From assembly GCA_947311845.1 (NCBI GenBank), contig CAMZMU010000062.1, positions 48,810,842 to 48,874,841 on the forward strand: a stretch of DNA of 64,000 bases, read 5' to 3'. Positions 11,395-24,478 of this stretch are shown one piece after another (the first letter of the stretch is position 1; each line of letters opens with the position of its first letter). The DNA comes from Poa pratensis. Its lineage: Eukaryota; Streptophyta; Magnoliopsida; Poales; Poaceae. The translations under genes were made by a program, and so were the position numbers. The notes beneath the pieces were generated by a model. It ran no database searches and was not told the DNA's origin. It saw only the letters and a program-made list of their open reading frames with translations.

Positions 11395-14300
11395 ATGGCT
11401 CCTAGAGATCCGCGCAAGCTCAAGCTCAAGGGCAAGGCTGGTGGTGGCGCCGCCACGCCGGTGCCGAAGAAGAAGAAGGCTCGATCTTCCTCTGGCATCA
11501 CTGCTAACTGGGGCAAATCCATGGCCACGCACGCCAAGCTTGAGGAACTGGCCGAGTCAGGCGTCCTCCCTCTTCAGTCGGAAATCGAATGGAGAGGAGC
11601 TGGTGATGAGACCCGGCCCACTCCTGAGCAAGGTGAAGTTATCGTCTTCCTGGAACACATCACCCGGGGTTTCCGTCCTCCGGGTCATTCTTTCTTCAGG
11701 GAACTTCTGAACTTCTACAAACTTCGAATCTTTGACTTAGGGCCCAACTCAATTCTGAACATTAGTAACTTCATCGTTCTTTGTGAATCGTACTTGGGTA
11801 TTCCTCCAAACTTGAATCTTTTCCTGGAACTCTTCTTGTGCAAACCTCAGCGTGAGCACAAGGACGGTCCTCTTTTGGTTTGCGGCGGTGTTTCTATCCA
11901 ACGCCGCAAAGGTTCTGACATGCCATCTTTGAAACTGCACACACACGTCAAGCACTGGCAAAAGACCTTTTTCCACTGCAAAGACACTTCTCCACCCGGT
12001 GAACCCCGTCTCCCGGGTTATTTTGTTGATCACCTTGTTCTGAATAGTAACATGAATTGCTATGCGTCCGAGGCCGAGAGAAAAGCTGTACAGCCCCTTC
12101 TACGCAAGATCAGTGTCCTGGTCACCCATGGTCTCCGTGGGATTGACTTGATTAAGACCTGGATGGGTTGGCGCATCCAGCCCAACAACATTCGCAAGAA
12201 ACTCCTCCATAATTACTCGGGCCACCTGACCGATTCTCTCTGTTACTCGGAGAAGGCTTACCCAAACACTGCTCTGCACAAGGCTATCAAGGCATTTTTG
12301 GACGAAAAGACTGAAGATATCAAAGACACAGGCCTGCTGCCCTTCTGCAAGAATAACCCGGCCCCACTAGTAAGTTCCGACTAAAAAATGTGATTGTTAA
12401 TCTTGTTTTCCTTATCTTTCCTTAACATATAACTCTACTCTTTCTCCAGGAATCTGATGAATGGTGGAACGTTGAAACTCCTCCTGCTACTCCTGATGCA
12501 GAGGATAACGACGATGATGATGATGAGGTGGTCTCCAAGTCAAGTGATGAAGAAGAAGGTGAACTTGATTCCCTTGGACATTACTTCATGAACTTAACTG
12601 AAAATGATACCCCTTCATCTCTCCCAACTGATCCAACCTTTACAACATCAGAGCCAACTGATAAAGCTGCTTCTCAATCACCCGGACCCAGCGCTGAAGA
12701 ACCTGAATCAGCTGCCTCCGGGAAAAGGAAAAGCCGATCTATTTGCGCCAAGGTGCCATATTCTCGCATGACCACAGAACCCTACTCTTTTCTTGCTATG
12801 CAAAAACTCAATCAATCTCTTCTTGAAAAATCTTCACAGAAAACTGCCGAACCCCCAACCAAGAGGCGCTCCACCCAGACTTCTCCAGGTGACGATCCTC
12901 TTAACCCGGGGATCCCGTACATTTCTTCACCACGTCGTCCTGGTACTCCTTATCCTTCAGACAATGAACCCCAAAAGCATCCATCTAGTAGTTAACACCG
13001 GGTAATGCTTATCTTTAGTCAAATACTTTTGCATGCTTTACACTTTTATCATGTTTCTTCTCTTTGTTCTTACATCTACCATCTTTATTTGCAACTTTCA
13101 GGGCCAAAGCAACCCTTAGTGGCGCACCGAGCCCCCCTATTGCTGAGGAAGATGATGCGGAGGCGACCCTGAGAAACCTGCTGAGCCTGTCCTTGAAGAG
13201 CAGTCGACTGATAAAATGAACCCTGAGGTCCCTACCACTTCACCAGCCACAGCTCCTGCTGCTGACCCCGAAGTTGAAGTCCTGGGATCTCGTACCGTTG
13301 AAAAGACTGTCCCTGATACCACTGCAGCCAAATTTGTGGCTCCGGAGAAGAAGACAACACCTCCTCCGACTGATAAAGGCGAAGCTTCTACCATGCCCTC
13401 TTTTGGCAACATCAACTTTGAAGGCCTGCTAAACGAGTACAACACTCTCAAGCTGTCTGAGAGCAAGATTATAGAATCTCTTGTCCGCGAGCACCAGGTA
13501 CCCTTTTTTCTCAACATCTTATATATCACATCTAGTCCCCGAGTATCGAATGAACTGTCTTCAGTCACTCGGTACTTGTAAAATATATGCCTGTCATTTA
13601 CACTTTTGAACTTTCAAAATATCCTAGTCCCCAAGTTCATTTTGATAGCCCGGGACTTGTTTTCATTTTGATACCAATACTGCAAATTTGTAACCTTCAT
13701 AACTGCGAACTTTCAAATCCTCATAACCCCAAGTGCCGGGTGATATGCTTGTTAATCACCCGGAACTTTGCAGAATTCTCGAATTACCAAATGTAACTTT
13801 TCTAAAACATAACAGTCCCCAAGTGCCAGGTGATCTGCTAGTCAATCATCCTGAACTTGCACCATTGTATGCCTTGTCAATTCTTGCTGCTGATATCTAC
13901 CAATTACCTTACTGAACCGACTAAAAATCCCTTCAGTCCCCAAGTTCCGAGTCATTTTCCTTTGGATACTTGAAAATCTTATATAACATCTAATCCATTG
14001 TCAAATCTTTCCTCTTATCACAGAAATATTTTGCTCACACCAATGAAGTCCTTGCTAAGACAAACCAGCTTCTTGAGGTTGAAACCAAACTTCGCCAAGA
14101 GACTGAAGCTCATGTCTCAGGCTTGGAGATCGAAGTTGTGACTTTGTCTGAACAGAACGCAAAGCTGAAGAAAGAGCTGGAAGAGTCTGAAGCGAACTAC
14201 CAAAAAGTCTGGGATAAACTCATCAGCGGCCAGAAATTCCTAGACACCTTGAAGACACACATAAAGGAAATTCTCAATCCACTCATTGGTACGTTTCACT

Positions 14301-15071
14301 TTTCTATACTTAACTCACTTATCACCGGATTTTGTCATGTTATAACTTCCTTTGTATTCCTCAGGTGAAAAGGATGCTGCTGTCCGGAGATCTTACCCGG
14401 AAAAGCTGAACTGCTTGAACACTATCATCCGGCAATTCCAGTTTGGATCTCTTGAAGCCATCAAGGCCGTCCGAGGAAATTACAATCCTCCGCAGCTTAT
14501 TTATGACGTACTTGATCAACTGTCAACTGTTCCCCAATGGTTTGACCTCTGGAAGCGCTCAGCATGCCGAACCGGTGCGATGCGTGGCCTTGCTCTGGCC
14601 AAGGCATATCATCCCCGTTTTGACCCGGCTCCTCTTATTAAGGGCTTTCCTCAATACAATGCTGATGGAACCAGATTTGGAGGCAAAGACTATAAGGCTA
14701 TCAAAGCTCAAACTCGGCATGTGGCGAGCAAGGTGGCAGAGAATCTTGATCTGTCGGAGTTCCAAGACGCAGTCAATGAAGCAGACGAACTAATTCCCAC
14801 TCCTGAGCCCGATCGCGTGGATCTGCTGGCCAAGTACAGATAATCAATTGCCAAGAAGAAGGCTGCTGCTCCCAGTTCATCAACTCCGATAATTCCTGCT
14901 CCAGGCCGTGCTCCAACCCCGACTAAAAATATCCCAGAGAAGACTGCAGAAGAGCAAGTTCTTCCCCAAGACCAACCTCAAGCCAATGATCCACAAGATC
15001 ACCCGGCCTCAGCTGATGCTCCACCTTCAAAGGGAGCTGATACCGATAACCCGGCTGCAGGAGCCGAGTGA
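11395..15071 (+). pseudogene. Antisense spliced gene of element B ('putative gypsy-type transposon' domain protein)
   Basis: Opposite in sense to the element's own gag-pol. Exons: 11395-12369, 12450 to about 12994, 13102-13497, 14024-14288, 14365-15071. The first junction and the last two keep phase with GT/AG borders. Exon 1 (325 codons) carries the N-terminal domain known from antisense frames of Tat elements (Transposase_28-type, named from memory). Exon 4 is a strong coiled coil. The last exon contains a globular segment, then a Pro/Ala-rich tail to the TGA at 15069. Two in-frame stops, at the end of exon 2 (about 12993) and at 14841, suggest this copy is dead. A TATAAATAG at about 11131 lies 265 bp upstream of the ATG. 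Role of this protein is unknown. Confidence 0.65.
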
Positions 15072-15546
15072 TAATTTATTATCTTCCTGCAAAACAATCA
15101 TTTGGCCTCATGGGCATTGTAATATGGTCGCAATACTTCGCCTTAAATTTGATAGTGCACCTGTGCACTTTTTGGATGAAATACTCGATATCCTGTAATA
15201 ACTTTTAATGGTTTAGATGACCCTTTTGGTTTATCTTTAGCTTCTTATCAGTCGGTTTTCACATGACTTTCTCAGGTGCTAATCTTCTCTGAAAAACAGG
15301 GTCAAGCTAAGTCCCAGTATGAGCATCATAGCTGATTGAATTAACAGGTAAGCAGTCTGGTCATACATTTGTGAGTAACATCGAACTGATTAGGCAAGTT
15401 TAACCAAGAATAAAATAGTGGCATAAAATGCCGGGTCTTGAGATTACAACTTATAAATGTATAATTTATAAGTCCCCAAGCCCGAGATCAATGTTTGAAG
15501 GTAAGCGCTTCAACTTCGCTACATTACCCCATTGACCTAACATCTC

Positions 15547-15624
15547 TATGCGTGCTCTCTTGGGCAACAGCTATAGGATCTCAAAGCTTTATGCGTGCTC
15601 TCTTGGGCCACAGCTATAGGATAT
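15547..15624. repeat. Tandem 44-bp repeat in spacer of element B
   Basis: ATGCGTGCTCTCTTGGGC followed by ACAGCTATAGGAT occurs twice, at about 15549 and 15593, a period of 44 bp. It lies between the antisense gene and the integrase end. Confidence 0.7.
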
Positions 15625-16125
15625 TTCCGCTAAGCGCTCCTTTTGGGCCAAGCTGGATAATATGATATGTGTAATGCATAAATCTGAAAACAACACATAA
15701 AAGTAAAAAACACCAAAAGATTGTTCTCCAATACTCTTCTTTATTAAAGATACACCAACAAGCCGCCTCATTAAAAACCTTCCAGTCCCCTTAGGTACCC
15801 TGGGAAGGAAAAGAGCACGTCTGAAACCTGCTGGGTTTACATCGTGTTTACATCACTCGGCCTAGGTTCATGTTCACTAGGTATAATATGGGCAAAGCTG
15901 AGCAATATTCCACGGCCGCTTCTTCTCTTCCATAGGAAGGCGAGCATGGTCCGTGGTGTTCTCTTCGCCTTTTTCTCGTATGTCTACCAGATAATACGAA
16001 CCATTGTGCAAATTCCGACTGATAAGGAACGGATCTTCCCATGGAGGAGTTAACTTATGCATCCCCGCTTGTTTCTGTCTCAAGCGTAATACCAAATCTC
16101 CTTCCTGGAAAGTTCTTGATCTGAC

Positions 16126-19101
16126 TCAGCGACTGTGATATCGCCGCAAATCTTGCTGATAAATTATAGACCGTCCCAAAGCCAATTCACGTTCTTCTTC
16201 CAAAGCATCAATCGAATCCTCTCTTGCAACTGCATTACTTGCTTCCACATAAGCAGCTACTCTTGGCGAATCATGAATAATATCACTCGGTAATATTGCC
16301 TCTGCCCTATATACCAGAAAAAATGGTGTTCGCTTGGTTGATCTGTTTGGAGTTGTGTTGATTCCCCAAACCACAGCAGGTAGCTCCTACACCCAGGCTC
16401 CGTATGCTTTCAACAACGGAACTCGAAGCCTTGGTTTTATTCCCTTCAGGATTTCTTGATTACTTCTCTCTACCTGTCCATTGGCTTGCGGATGTGCCAC
16501 AGAAGCAAGGTCCATTCTAATTCCCTTCTCCTGGCAAAACTGCTCTGTTTCTCCGAGTGACATATTAGTCCCATTATCGGTGATGATACTATGAGGATAA
16601 CCAAACCGAATGATAATTTTCTTCAAGAACTTGACAACTTTGGAAGCGTCAGAGCTAGTAACTGGCTCTACTTCAACCCACTTTGTAAACTTATCAACTG
16701 CCACCAAAAGATGAGTCTTCTTGCAGGATGACATCTGGAAGGGCCCAACCATATCAAGACCCCAAACTGCAAACGGCCAAGTAATTGGTATCGTACGCAA
16801 TTCTTGAGCCGGCACATGCTCCTGTCTTGCATATCTTTGACATCCATCACAACTTCTGACAATCTGCTCCGCATCCCTGAATGCTGTAAGCCAGAAAAAA
16901 CCGTGTCTAAATGCTTTAGCTACTAATGACCTGGATGAAGCATGATGCCCACAATCTCCAGCATGTATCTCCTGTAAGATGCGACGACCCTCCTCTGCTG
17001 AAACACAACGCTGATATACTACAGAAACACTTCGCTTGAACAACTCACCATCTATCACACAATATCCCATGGATCTCCTCACAATTTGCCTTGCCATGAC
17101 CTCATTACTCGGAAGCTTTTTCCTCAACATATAATCCAGATATGGCTCAGTCCACTCGGGAATCTCATGCAACGCAGCAACTAACTCGGAATCTTGATCT
17201 GGACTATCATCTTCCTCTTTACCCGGAAGTTGGACTGATGGCTTCCATAACTCATCTAGAAACACGTTAGGTGGAACTGGTTCCCTGCTGGACCCAAGTC
17301 TTGATAAAGCATCTGCTGCCTCATTTTCCCTTCTATCAATGTGATCAACCTGATATCCTGAAAAGAATCCTGCTACCTCATCAACTGCTCTTCTATAAGC
17401 TGCCATCTTCTCATCTTTCCTGTCCCAAGTACCAGAAACTTGCTGAGCCACAAGATCCGAGTCACCAAAGCACATAATCCTCTTAATGTTCATCTCCTTT
17501 GCAATACCCAGACCATGCAGCAAGGCCTCATATTCAGCAATGTTATTAGTACAATCGAAGTGAATCTGTAAAACATAACTCATCTTATCTCCCTTGGGTG
17601 AAGTAAGAACCACTCCTGCTCCTGATCCCTCATATTGCTTAGACCCATCAAAGTGCGTAACCCAAGATTTATAACTCGGCGCTTTAGGTGGCGCCGTACT
17701 TATCTCAGTCCAATCATTGACAAAATCGATCAAAGCTTGTGATTTGATTGCGGTACGTGGCTCATACTTAATATGATAATCACCCATCTCAATCGCCCAC
17801 TTTGTAATCCTTCCAGTAGCTTCAGTGTTGCACACAATATCTCCCAATGAGGCTCCACTAACCACTGTAAAGGGGTGTTCTTGAAAGTAATGCTTCAATT
17901 TCCGACTTGCCATGAAGACCCAAAAACTAACTTCTGCCAATGTGGACACCGCTGCTTGGCAGGAGTCAAAACTTCACTAACATAATAAACCGGCCTTTGG
18001 ACCGGGTGCTCTTTTCCTTCCTCTTTTCTTTCAACCACCACCAGAGCACTCACAACTCTAGAATTTGCAGCTATGTATAACAACATGGGTTCCTTCGGTT
18101 TTGGTGCAGCTAAAACTGGTGCTTCTGATAATGTCGCTTTTAATACCTCTAATGCTTTGTCAGCTTCCTCATTCCAAACAAAAGTATCCGACTTTTTGAA
18201 GAGCCGGTATAAGGGAATAGCTTTCTCCCCCAATCTGGATATGAACCTACTCAACGCAGCCACACAGCCCGTGATTTTCTGCACATCTCTTAATTCAGTC
18301 TGCTTTCCCAACCTTTTAATTGCTTCAATCTTTTCCGGGTTTGCTTCTATCCCACGCTCAGACACAATGAATCCGAGTAATTTTCCTGCTGGAACTCCAA
18401 ACACACACTTTGTTGGGTTAAGCTTCATCTGATACTTCCTCAAATTAGCAAATGTTTCTCTCAAATTATAAAAATGTCTCGGCTTTCTTTGTCTTGATCA
18501 CAACGTCATCAACATACGCATGCACATTCCGATCAATCTGCTTTTCAAAACAGTTCTGAATGCACCTCTGATATGTAGCTCCAGCGTTCTTCAATCCAAA
18601 TGTCATTGTCTTGTAACAAAAGGCTCCAAAAGGGGTGATAAACGATGTTTTCTCCCAATCTTCTTCAGCCAGTTTGATCTGATGATATCCTGAATATGCA
18701 TCCAGAAAACACAAAAGGTCACTACCTGCTACTGCATCAATAATCTGATCAATCCTTGGTAACGCGAACAGATCCTTCAGACAATGCTTGTTCAAACTTG
18801 TGAAATCAATGCACATCCTCCACTCATTATTCTTTTTCAACACTAAAACCGGGTTAGCCAACCACTTTGGATGTAATACCTCCATAATGAATCCTGCAGC
18901 GAGTAAACGAGCTATCTCTTCTCCTACAACCCTCCTTCTTTCCTCATTCAACTTACGCAATCCCTGTTTAACTGGTCTTGCATTAGGATCAACATGTAAG
19001 CGGTGCTCAGCGAGTTCAGTCGGAATGCCTGGCATGTCACTAGGTTTCCATGCAAAGACATTCCGATTCTCACGGATGAACTCGATGAGCGCGCTTTCCT
19101 A
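16126..19101 (-). pseudogene. pol of element B: reverse transcriptase, RNase H, integrase
   Basis: Reading the minus strand from 19035: RT with FLDAYSGYHQIKL and the catalytic YVDDVVIKTKK (19035-18466); a stop there; the RT thumb and connection (18464-17895); then RNase H and integrase (17949-16387) in another frame, so a frameshift lies near 17900. The RNase H shows DGSKQYEGSGAG and AEYEALLHGL. Integrase shows the H-H-C-C zinc region (HAGDCGHHASSRSLV ... CDGCQRYA) and DDE residues in GLDMVGPF and TDNGTNM. The C-terminal part continues at 16374-16126 after another break. Not functional as it stands. Confidence 0.85.
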
Positions 19102-22100
19102 TTTATCAGTCAGATTTGACCCGATGGAGAACTGCTTGGACGAATCACCCGGCACAAAGTCAATCTTCTTGGTATCTTGAGCCGCTTGAAACTTCGCCCT
19201 CTCCTCAGTCATTGGTTTCTTTAATGAAGTTCTATCATCTGGATTTACAGTAGCCTTGTAATAATTGAGTTCCTCTTCTGCACAGGCCTGTTCTGCCATA
19301 ACATCATCTCCTTCCTCGCACTGCAATGCCATCTCTCTACTGCCACATACTGTGATAATACCTCTTGGACCTGGTATCTTCATCTTTAGATAAACATAAC
19401 ACGGCCGTGCCATAAACCTTGCAAATACGTTACGACCGAAGATAGCATGATACCGGCTTTCCAATTTTACCACTTCAAATGAAATCATCTCTGATCGGAA
19501 GTTTTCTCTCGATTCACCAAATGCTACTTCTAATGTGATCTTGCCCCTTGGCCTTGCTGATTTTCCAGGAACAATACCATGAAAGACGGTGCTGGACGGG
19601 TGAAGCTGCTTGGCTGTGAGACCCATCCGGATGAACGTATCCCAATATAGAATATTAATACTACTGCCTCCATCCATGAGAACTTTGTGTAAAACATAAC
19701 CCGACACCTGAGGAGCGACAACCAGAGCCAATGACCCGGGCGCATCTACACAGGCCGGGTGATCCTCCCTAGACCATGTAATTGGATATTCGGACCACTT
19801 AAGATACCTCGGAACTGCGGGCAAAACAGCATTGACAACTCTTTTCTTCAACTTCTGTTCCCTACGACATGTATTTGTGACATGGACGTGATACTGACCC
19901 CGATTTAATTCCTTGGGATTTTGCTGAAAACCGTGTCCTTCTGTACCTCTGTTGTTACCACCAGGTTGAGCTCCAGTCCCAGCGTTTCCTCCAGGCATTG
20001 AACCATTGGCCGGGTGATGCACATTACCCGGCCTTGGGCCATTGTTTCCCATACTCATCCTCGCAAACTCCTCATTCTTCCACCTTTGAAGGTCTACACA
20101 TTGTGCCAATGAGTGATTTGCTGCCTTGCCGCCCCGACTGTGACGTGGACACGGCATGTTGAACGCCTCCTGAGGATTAGCCGGACCTCTGAAATTTCCA
20201 CCACTTCTAAAGTTGCCATTGTTGTTATTGCCCCTGAAATTATCATCTCGCCTTTGAAACTTGTTGTACCCAGTATTAGTGTTTGCTACCAAATCTGATC
20301 CACCCTCATGATGCCTCTTTTGATTATTGCCATTGTTATTGTTCTTTGCTCCATTGTTTGCGTTTCCTTTCCCCTTTTCCTCTTCATTATCATCCCGGGT
20401 CTTGTCTGTGGACGCGTGCTTATTAGCCGCTTCCATCAGCTCTCCCATGGTGATTGTTTCTGCTTCTCCAGTTGCCTTGAGCCGACCCATTTTCTGAATA
20501 ACCGGGTCATATCTGCAAGTTTTCTCCAAATATGAAACCGCTGCTGATGCGCTGATCCCCTTTGATGAATGAATGATGGCTGTAACCCGGCGCATCCAGT
20601 GACGCGCTGACTCGCCTTTTTTCTGAACACATCTTTCTAAATCCTCTATGGTGAACAACCTCTCACAGGTTCCCTTAAAGTTCTTGATAAATAATGCTTT
20701 TAGCTCATCCCAAGAATTGATTGACTTCTCAGGCAACCCATTAAACCATAATTTTGCAGCTCCTTCACTCATCATCAAGTACATGTACCTCACGCACAAG
20801 TTTGCCGTGGCATTTCGAATGCTCATCGCCATCTCGTAGCTGCTGAGCCATGTTTCAGGATCCATGCTCGGGTCATAACTGGTGACCTTGCTTGGCTCTT
20901 TAAATTTCTCGGGGAAGGGCTCACTTTTGATAACATCTGAAAGACACTTAGTTCCAATTGGGTTAAGTAATGAAGAAACCAACTGCGAACCTGATCCCAC
21001 ATTAATCGGATTTGCCGTTGCTCCTACCGCAGGTTGTCCACCGGCTCCTCCGGCGACACCCACGGCCTGGTTTGCACTTGCTGCTCGACGCGCCCTTGAA
21101 CTGTTAACTATGGCTTGTGCCACAGAATTCGCCGGTGCCGGCTGATGTTGCTGTGGTGCCAGCTGATGTTGCACCGATCTTGGCTGTTGCTGGGCTGAAC
21201 GCGGCGGCTGCTGCGCCGGGTGATGCTGGTTTGGTTGTCCGCTCCTAGCGGCTGATCCGGCCGCCCTTGGTGTTTCTCCATGATGACTTCTGTTAGCCCT
21301 GCTATTATATGGTGTTGAATGTAACGCTCCACTCTTATCCGGTAGATTTGCTTGTTGTGTGATTGCAGTCTGCAACATCTCAATAGCTCTCCTAGTCTCT
21401 GCTCCCTCTGGAGTTTGATCAATTGGCAGGCGACATAACGCCAAGGTTGCCGCATACACATTATCTGCCGGATTTGAGAAGTGCCCCCTAGGCGTGTGAA
21501 ACCGATCTGCTGGAGGTGGCATACCCCCTGCACCTGTTACTCCGGGTCTTTGACTTGGCTGTGCCTCAGCTCGAGCAGGTGATGGTGCTCTATTTTCCCT
21601 CTGGTTGCCGTTAGCTATAACCATCATACCATGACCAATACCTCCAGCCGGATTTGCCTCCGGCCGGGTGACGTTGAGTGCTCCGGTTGGTGATGCAAAA
21701 TTCAACCTCATAGGGCCTAAGTCCACGCCTTGCGTTACCCGGCTCTGATGCCTCCTGTTGTGAGATCATCATGATGATTCTGTACTGCCAATCTCTCTCG
21801 CTCTACACGGTTACGATTTTCCTCGATCTCTTGTTGTGCGTCAAATATGCGCTCTTGTTCTGCAGCCAATGCCCTTTGTTGATTCTCCAAAGCGATGCGT
21901 ACCGTCTCCAATTCCTCAGCCCTAGTCACGGCGTTGTTTGGCGTAACTGGAGTGTTGATCATAGCCGCATCAATGTTCAAAGGCCTCAATACTTCTGGGA
22001 TCTCCCTTAATACAGGTTGTTGCCTGCTGCTACTCGGGCGGAAGGCCTGGTCACGCAGACTCCTTTCTCTTGCAGCACGCATGGCGCTATCCTCGCTTGC

Positions 22101-22226
22101 TGAAGTTTCCTCTCCGTCTTGGTGGTTTCCCAAAGTGTAAACCATAACCCGGTTCATTGGTCCAGATGCCGGCTCATAATCTTCTTCGTTAGCTTCATAC
22201 CCAAATCTCTCATCAAACAATGGCAA
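19099..22226 (-). pseudogene. gag-protease of element B
   Basis: Two overlapping segments: 22226-21735 (Glu/Arg-rich, coiled coil, starts MPLFDERFGYEANEED) and 21726-19099 (875 codons). They are in different frames and probably one gene with a frameshift near 21740. The second contains Gln/Pro-rich linkers, the capsid (DPETWLSSYEMAMSIRNAT region), an Asn/Gly-rich tract and a retropepsin-like motif MDGGSSINILYWDTF near the end. Ends at TAG 19099, just before RT. Confidence 0.75.
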
Positions 22227-22530
22227 GATTGATTCATTATCTGTATCCTCATGCCGGTGCTCCGGCTCGCAAGCCTAGATGTCCGACTGATTCTCGAAGC
22301 CTCCGGTTCCGACTGATTCTTCTCCATCTGATTGGACGATGGTGGCAGCACCTGAAACGGACTCGCACATAACCTCGTCATCAAACTGATTGATTGCATG
22401 TACCATACCTACGAAGACGTTGATCCGACCGAACGGGATAACCCGGCCGGTCTCCAGAGAATCTGCTTCCTTCTTCCAGCCGGAGTCGTCGATGACGCGC
22501 TCTCCATGCTGATCTTCCTTGACCTCGCCC

Positions 22531-23750
22531 ACTGTGAGATGATGAATAATCAAGTTGAACAAATGGTTTCTCTTCAAAATCAATTGTATGAAAGTCTTAT
22601 TGTGAAGAAACAGGTTTGTGGAGTTAATACTAGGGGAGGTGCAAGCACTCAGGATCCTGACTATCCTGAAGGCCATCAAAAGAGGCAAGAGCAAGAGGCT
22701 CGTAAGAATAAATCTTCTGCAGGAAAATCTCCCAATGAAAACAAAGATACTGATGATTCTGAAGAACAAGATAATGATATTTCAATTTCTGATGCTGAGA
22801 CTGAAGATAATAATAATGAAGAAGAGGAATCACCTTCACCTGAAGAAGAACCACATGAGGATGAAAATAATGAAGAAACCGAACCTAATGATAAAGAAGA
22901 CTCTCAACCATCTATTGAGAAGAATAAGAAGAAGAGCCATCCAAATCCACAAAAAGGTAAAGAGAGGGATCCATGGGTACAAAGACCCATACCATATCCT
23001 CAAGAGGTAATAAAAACTTTGGATGATGCTAGATTTGAGAAATTCTTTGAGTTGATTAAATCATTGTGTTTGGAAATTCCTCTTGTTGACGCTATTAAAA
23101 TTCCTCCATATTCAAAATATATGAAAGATATTGTCAATAATAAAAGAAAGATTCCTACTGATGCAATTACTGCTATGCTTGCTGATTATTCCTTTAAAGG
23201 GAAAATTCCTGAAAAGCGTGGAGATCCTGGTATTCCAACTATTCCTTGTCATATTAAGGAAACTTATGTGAAATATGCACTATGTGATTTAGGAGCTGGT
23301 GTTAGTGTTATGCCTTTTTCTTTATATAAGAAACTTAACTTAAACAAGTTGGTTCCAACTGAAGTTTCATTGCAAATGGCTGATAAATCAACTGTTGTGC
23401 CTATAGGAATATGTGAGGATGTTCCTATCTCTATTGCTAATGTGTTAATTTCTACAGACTTTGTTATATTAGAAATGCCTGAGGATGATAATCTATCTAT
23501 TATTCTTGGAAACACTGCAGGAGCTGTTATAAATTGCACAGAGAGCAAAGTGACATTCAATGTCAAAGGAAATGAGCATACTATTTATTTCCCCAAGAAG
23601 AAACCTGTTACAATGATAAGCCAGAGTGTGAATTCCATTAAAAGGAATACTCTTATAGTTGGAAGCTTTGAATTTGCATTAGCACCTCCTGATCCAAAAT
23701 ATGCTACAGTGATGATTGGAACCATTCCAATCAAATATGAGGTATCTTGA
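22531..23750 (+). pseudogene. gag end and aspartic protease of element A
   Basis: The gag frame of element A resumes after B at about 22536 (starting MMNNQVEQMVSLQNQL). It passes through a very acidic, Lys/Glu/Asn-rich region (22720-22960) and ends with a retropepsin-like domain at 23270-23560 whose active-site loop is CDLGAGVSVMPFSLYKKL. The stop is at 23748-23750. No RT follows, unlike complete Athila elements. Confidence 0.75.
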
Positions 23751-24478
23751 AATTCTTCTTTATATATATGAATAAAGAATCATGTGTTATATCTTTTACA
23801 TATTATTAATGAGACTTGATCAACCTCATTACTAATGTGGAAATGATGCAAACTTGATTCCAATAAAATTTACATTGCATTTTAATTTTGTTTATTCTTG
23901 AATTTTAGAGTATTTGCACGGACATAATTATTTCAAAGTTCAGAAATTCCAGAAAAATTAGGAAGTAAGTTATTATACCAGAGGAACTAACAGCCAAAAG
24001 GGGGACACCAGAGGGCCACCAGGGCCTAGAATAGGTTTCCCACGCGGCCACTGTACCTGGCCGCGTGGGACCCACTAGTTTGGCCCACAGAGGGAGTTAG
24101 GTGAGTGGTCGATGCCCATCTCCTCCCCTCGACAGAAAACCAGCTCCAGGTATTTTCCCAAATTTTCCCGTGCTCTCTTCCTGCTATCCTTGGATCTCCA
24201 AGTTTAGGGCAGATTTTTCAAATCGGCTTGGTGGGATTGCTCATTGGTATGTGACTCCTCCACCCATCCAATTACTTTTTGTTCTTGTGCCTCATGTATG
24301 AAGTATTTTGCTGCACTAGGTGTCACCTAATATGCTTAAGAAATCCATAGATTTAAGTTTTCTAGTTGATATTGATGCATGATATTGATGTGGAGACTAG
24401 TTGTGGATGGCTTAATGTTGTTTTAAAGTGTTACATCTTGATTTTTGTTGAATATTGTTTTTTGGGCAGCAAGATATC

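Larger units (their letters stand above)
10154..22530 (-). mobile_element. Element B: Tat/RIRE2-like Ty3/gypsy retrotransposon with antisense gene, 5' LTR deleted
   Basis: Lies in reverse within the gag of element A. Reading the minus strand: gag (22226 to about 19800), protease, RT, RNase H and integrase (to 16126), a spacer containing an antisense spliced gene (plus strand 11395-15071), a polypurine tract near 10768-10785, and the 3' LTR (10767-10154). No second LTR or primer-binding site is found at the right end, so about 1 kb of the 5' end is lost. The pol frame is broken several times. Lineage is inferred from the antisense gene in this position and the second RNase H, both features of the Tat group. 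Confidence 0.8.
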
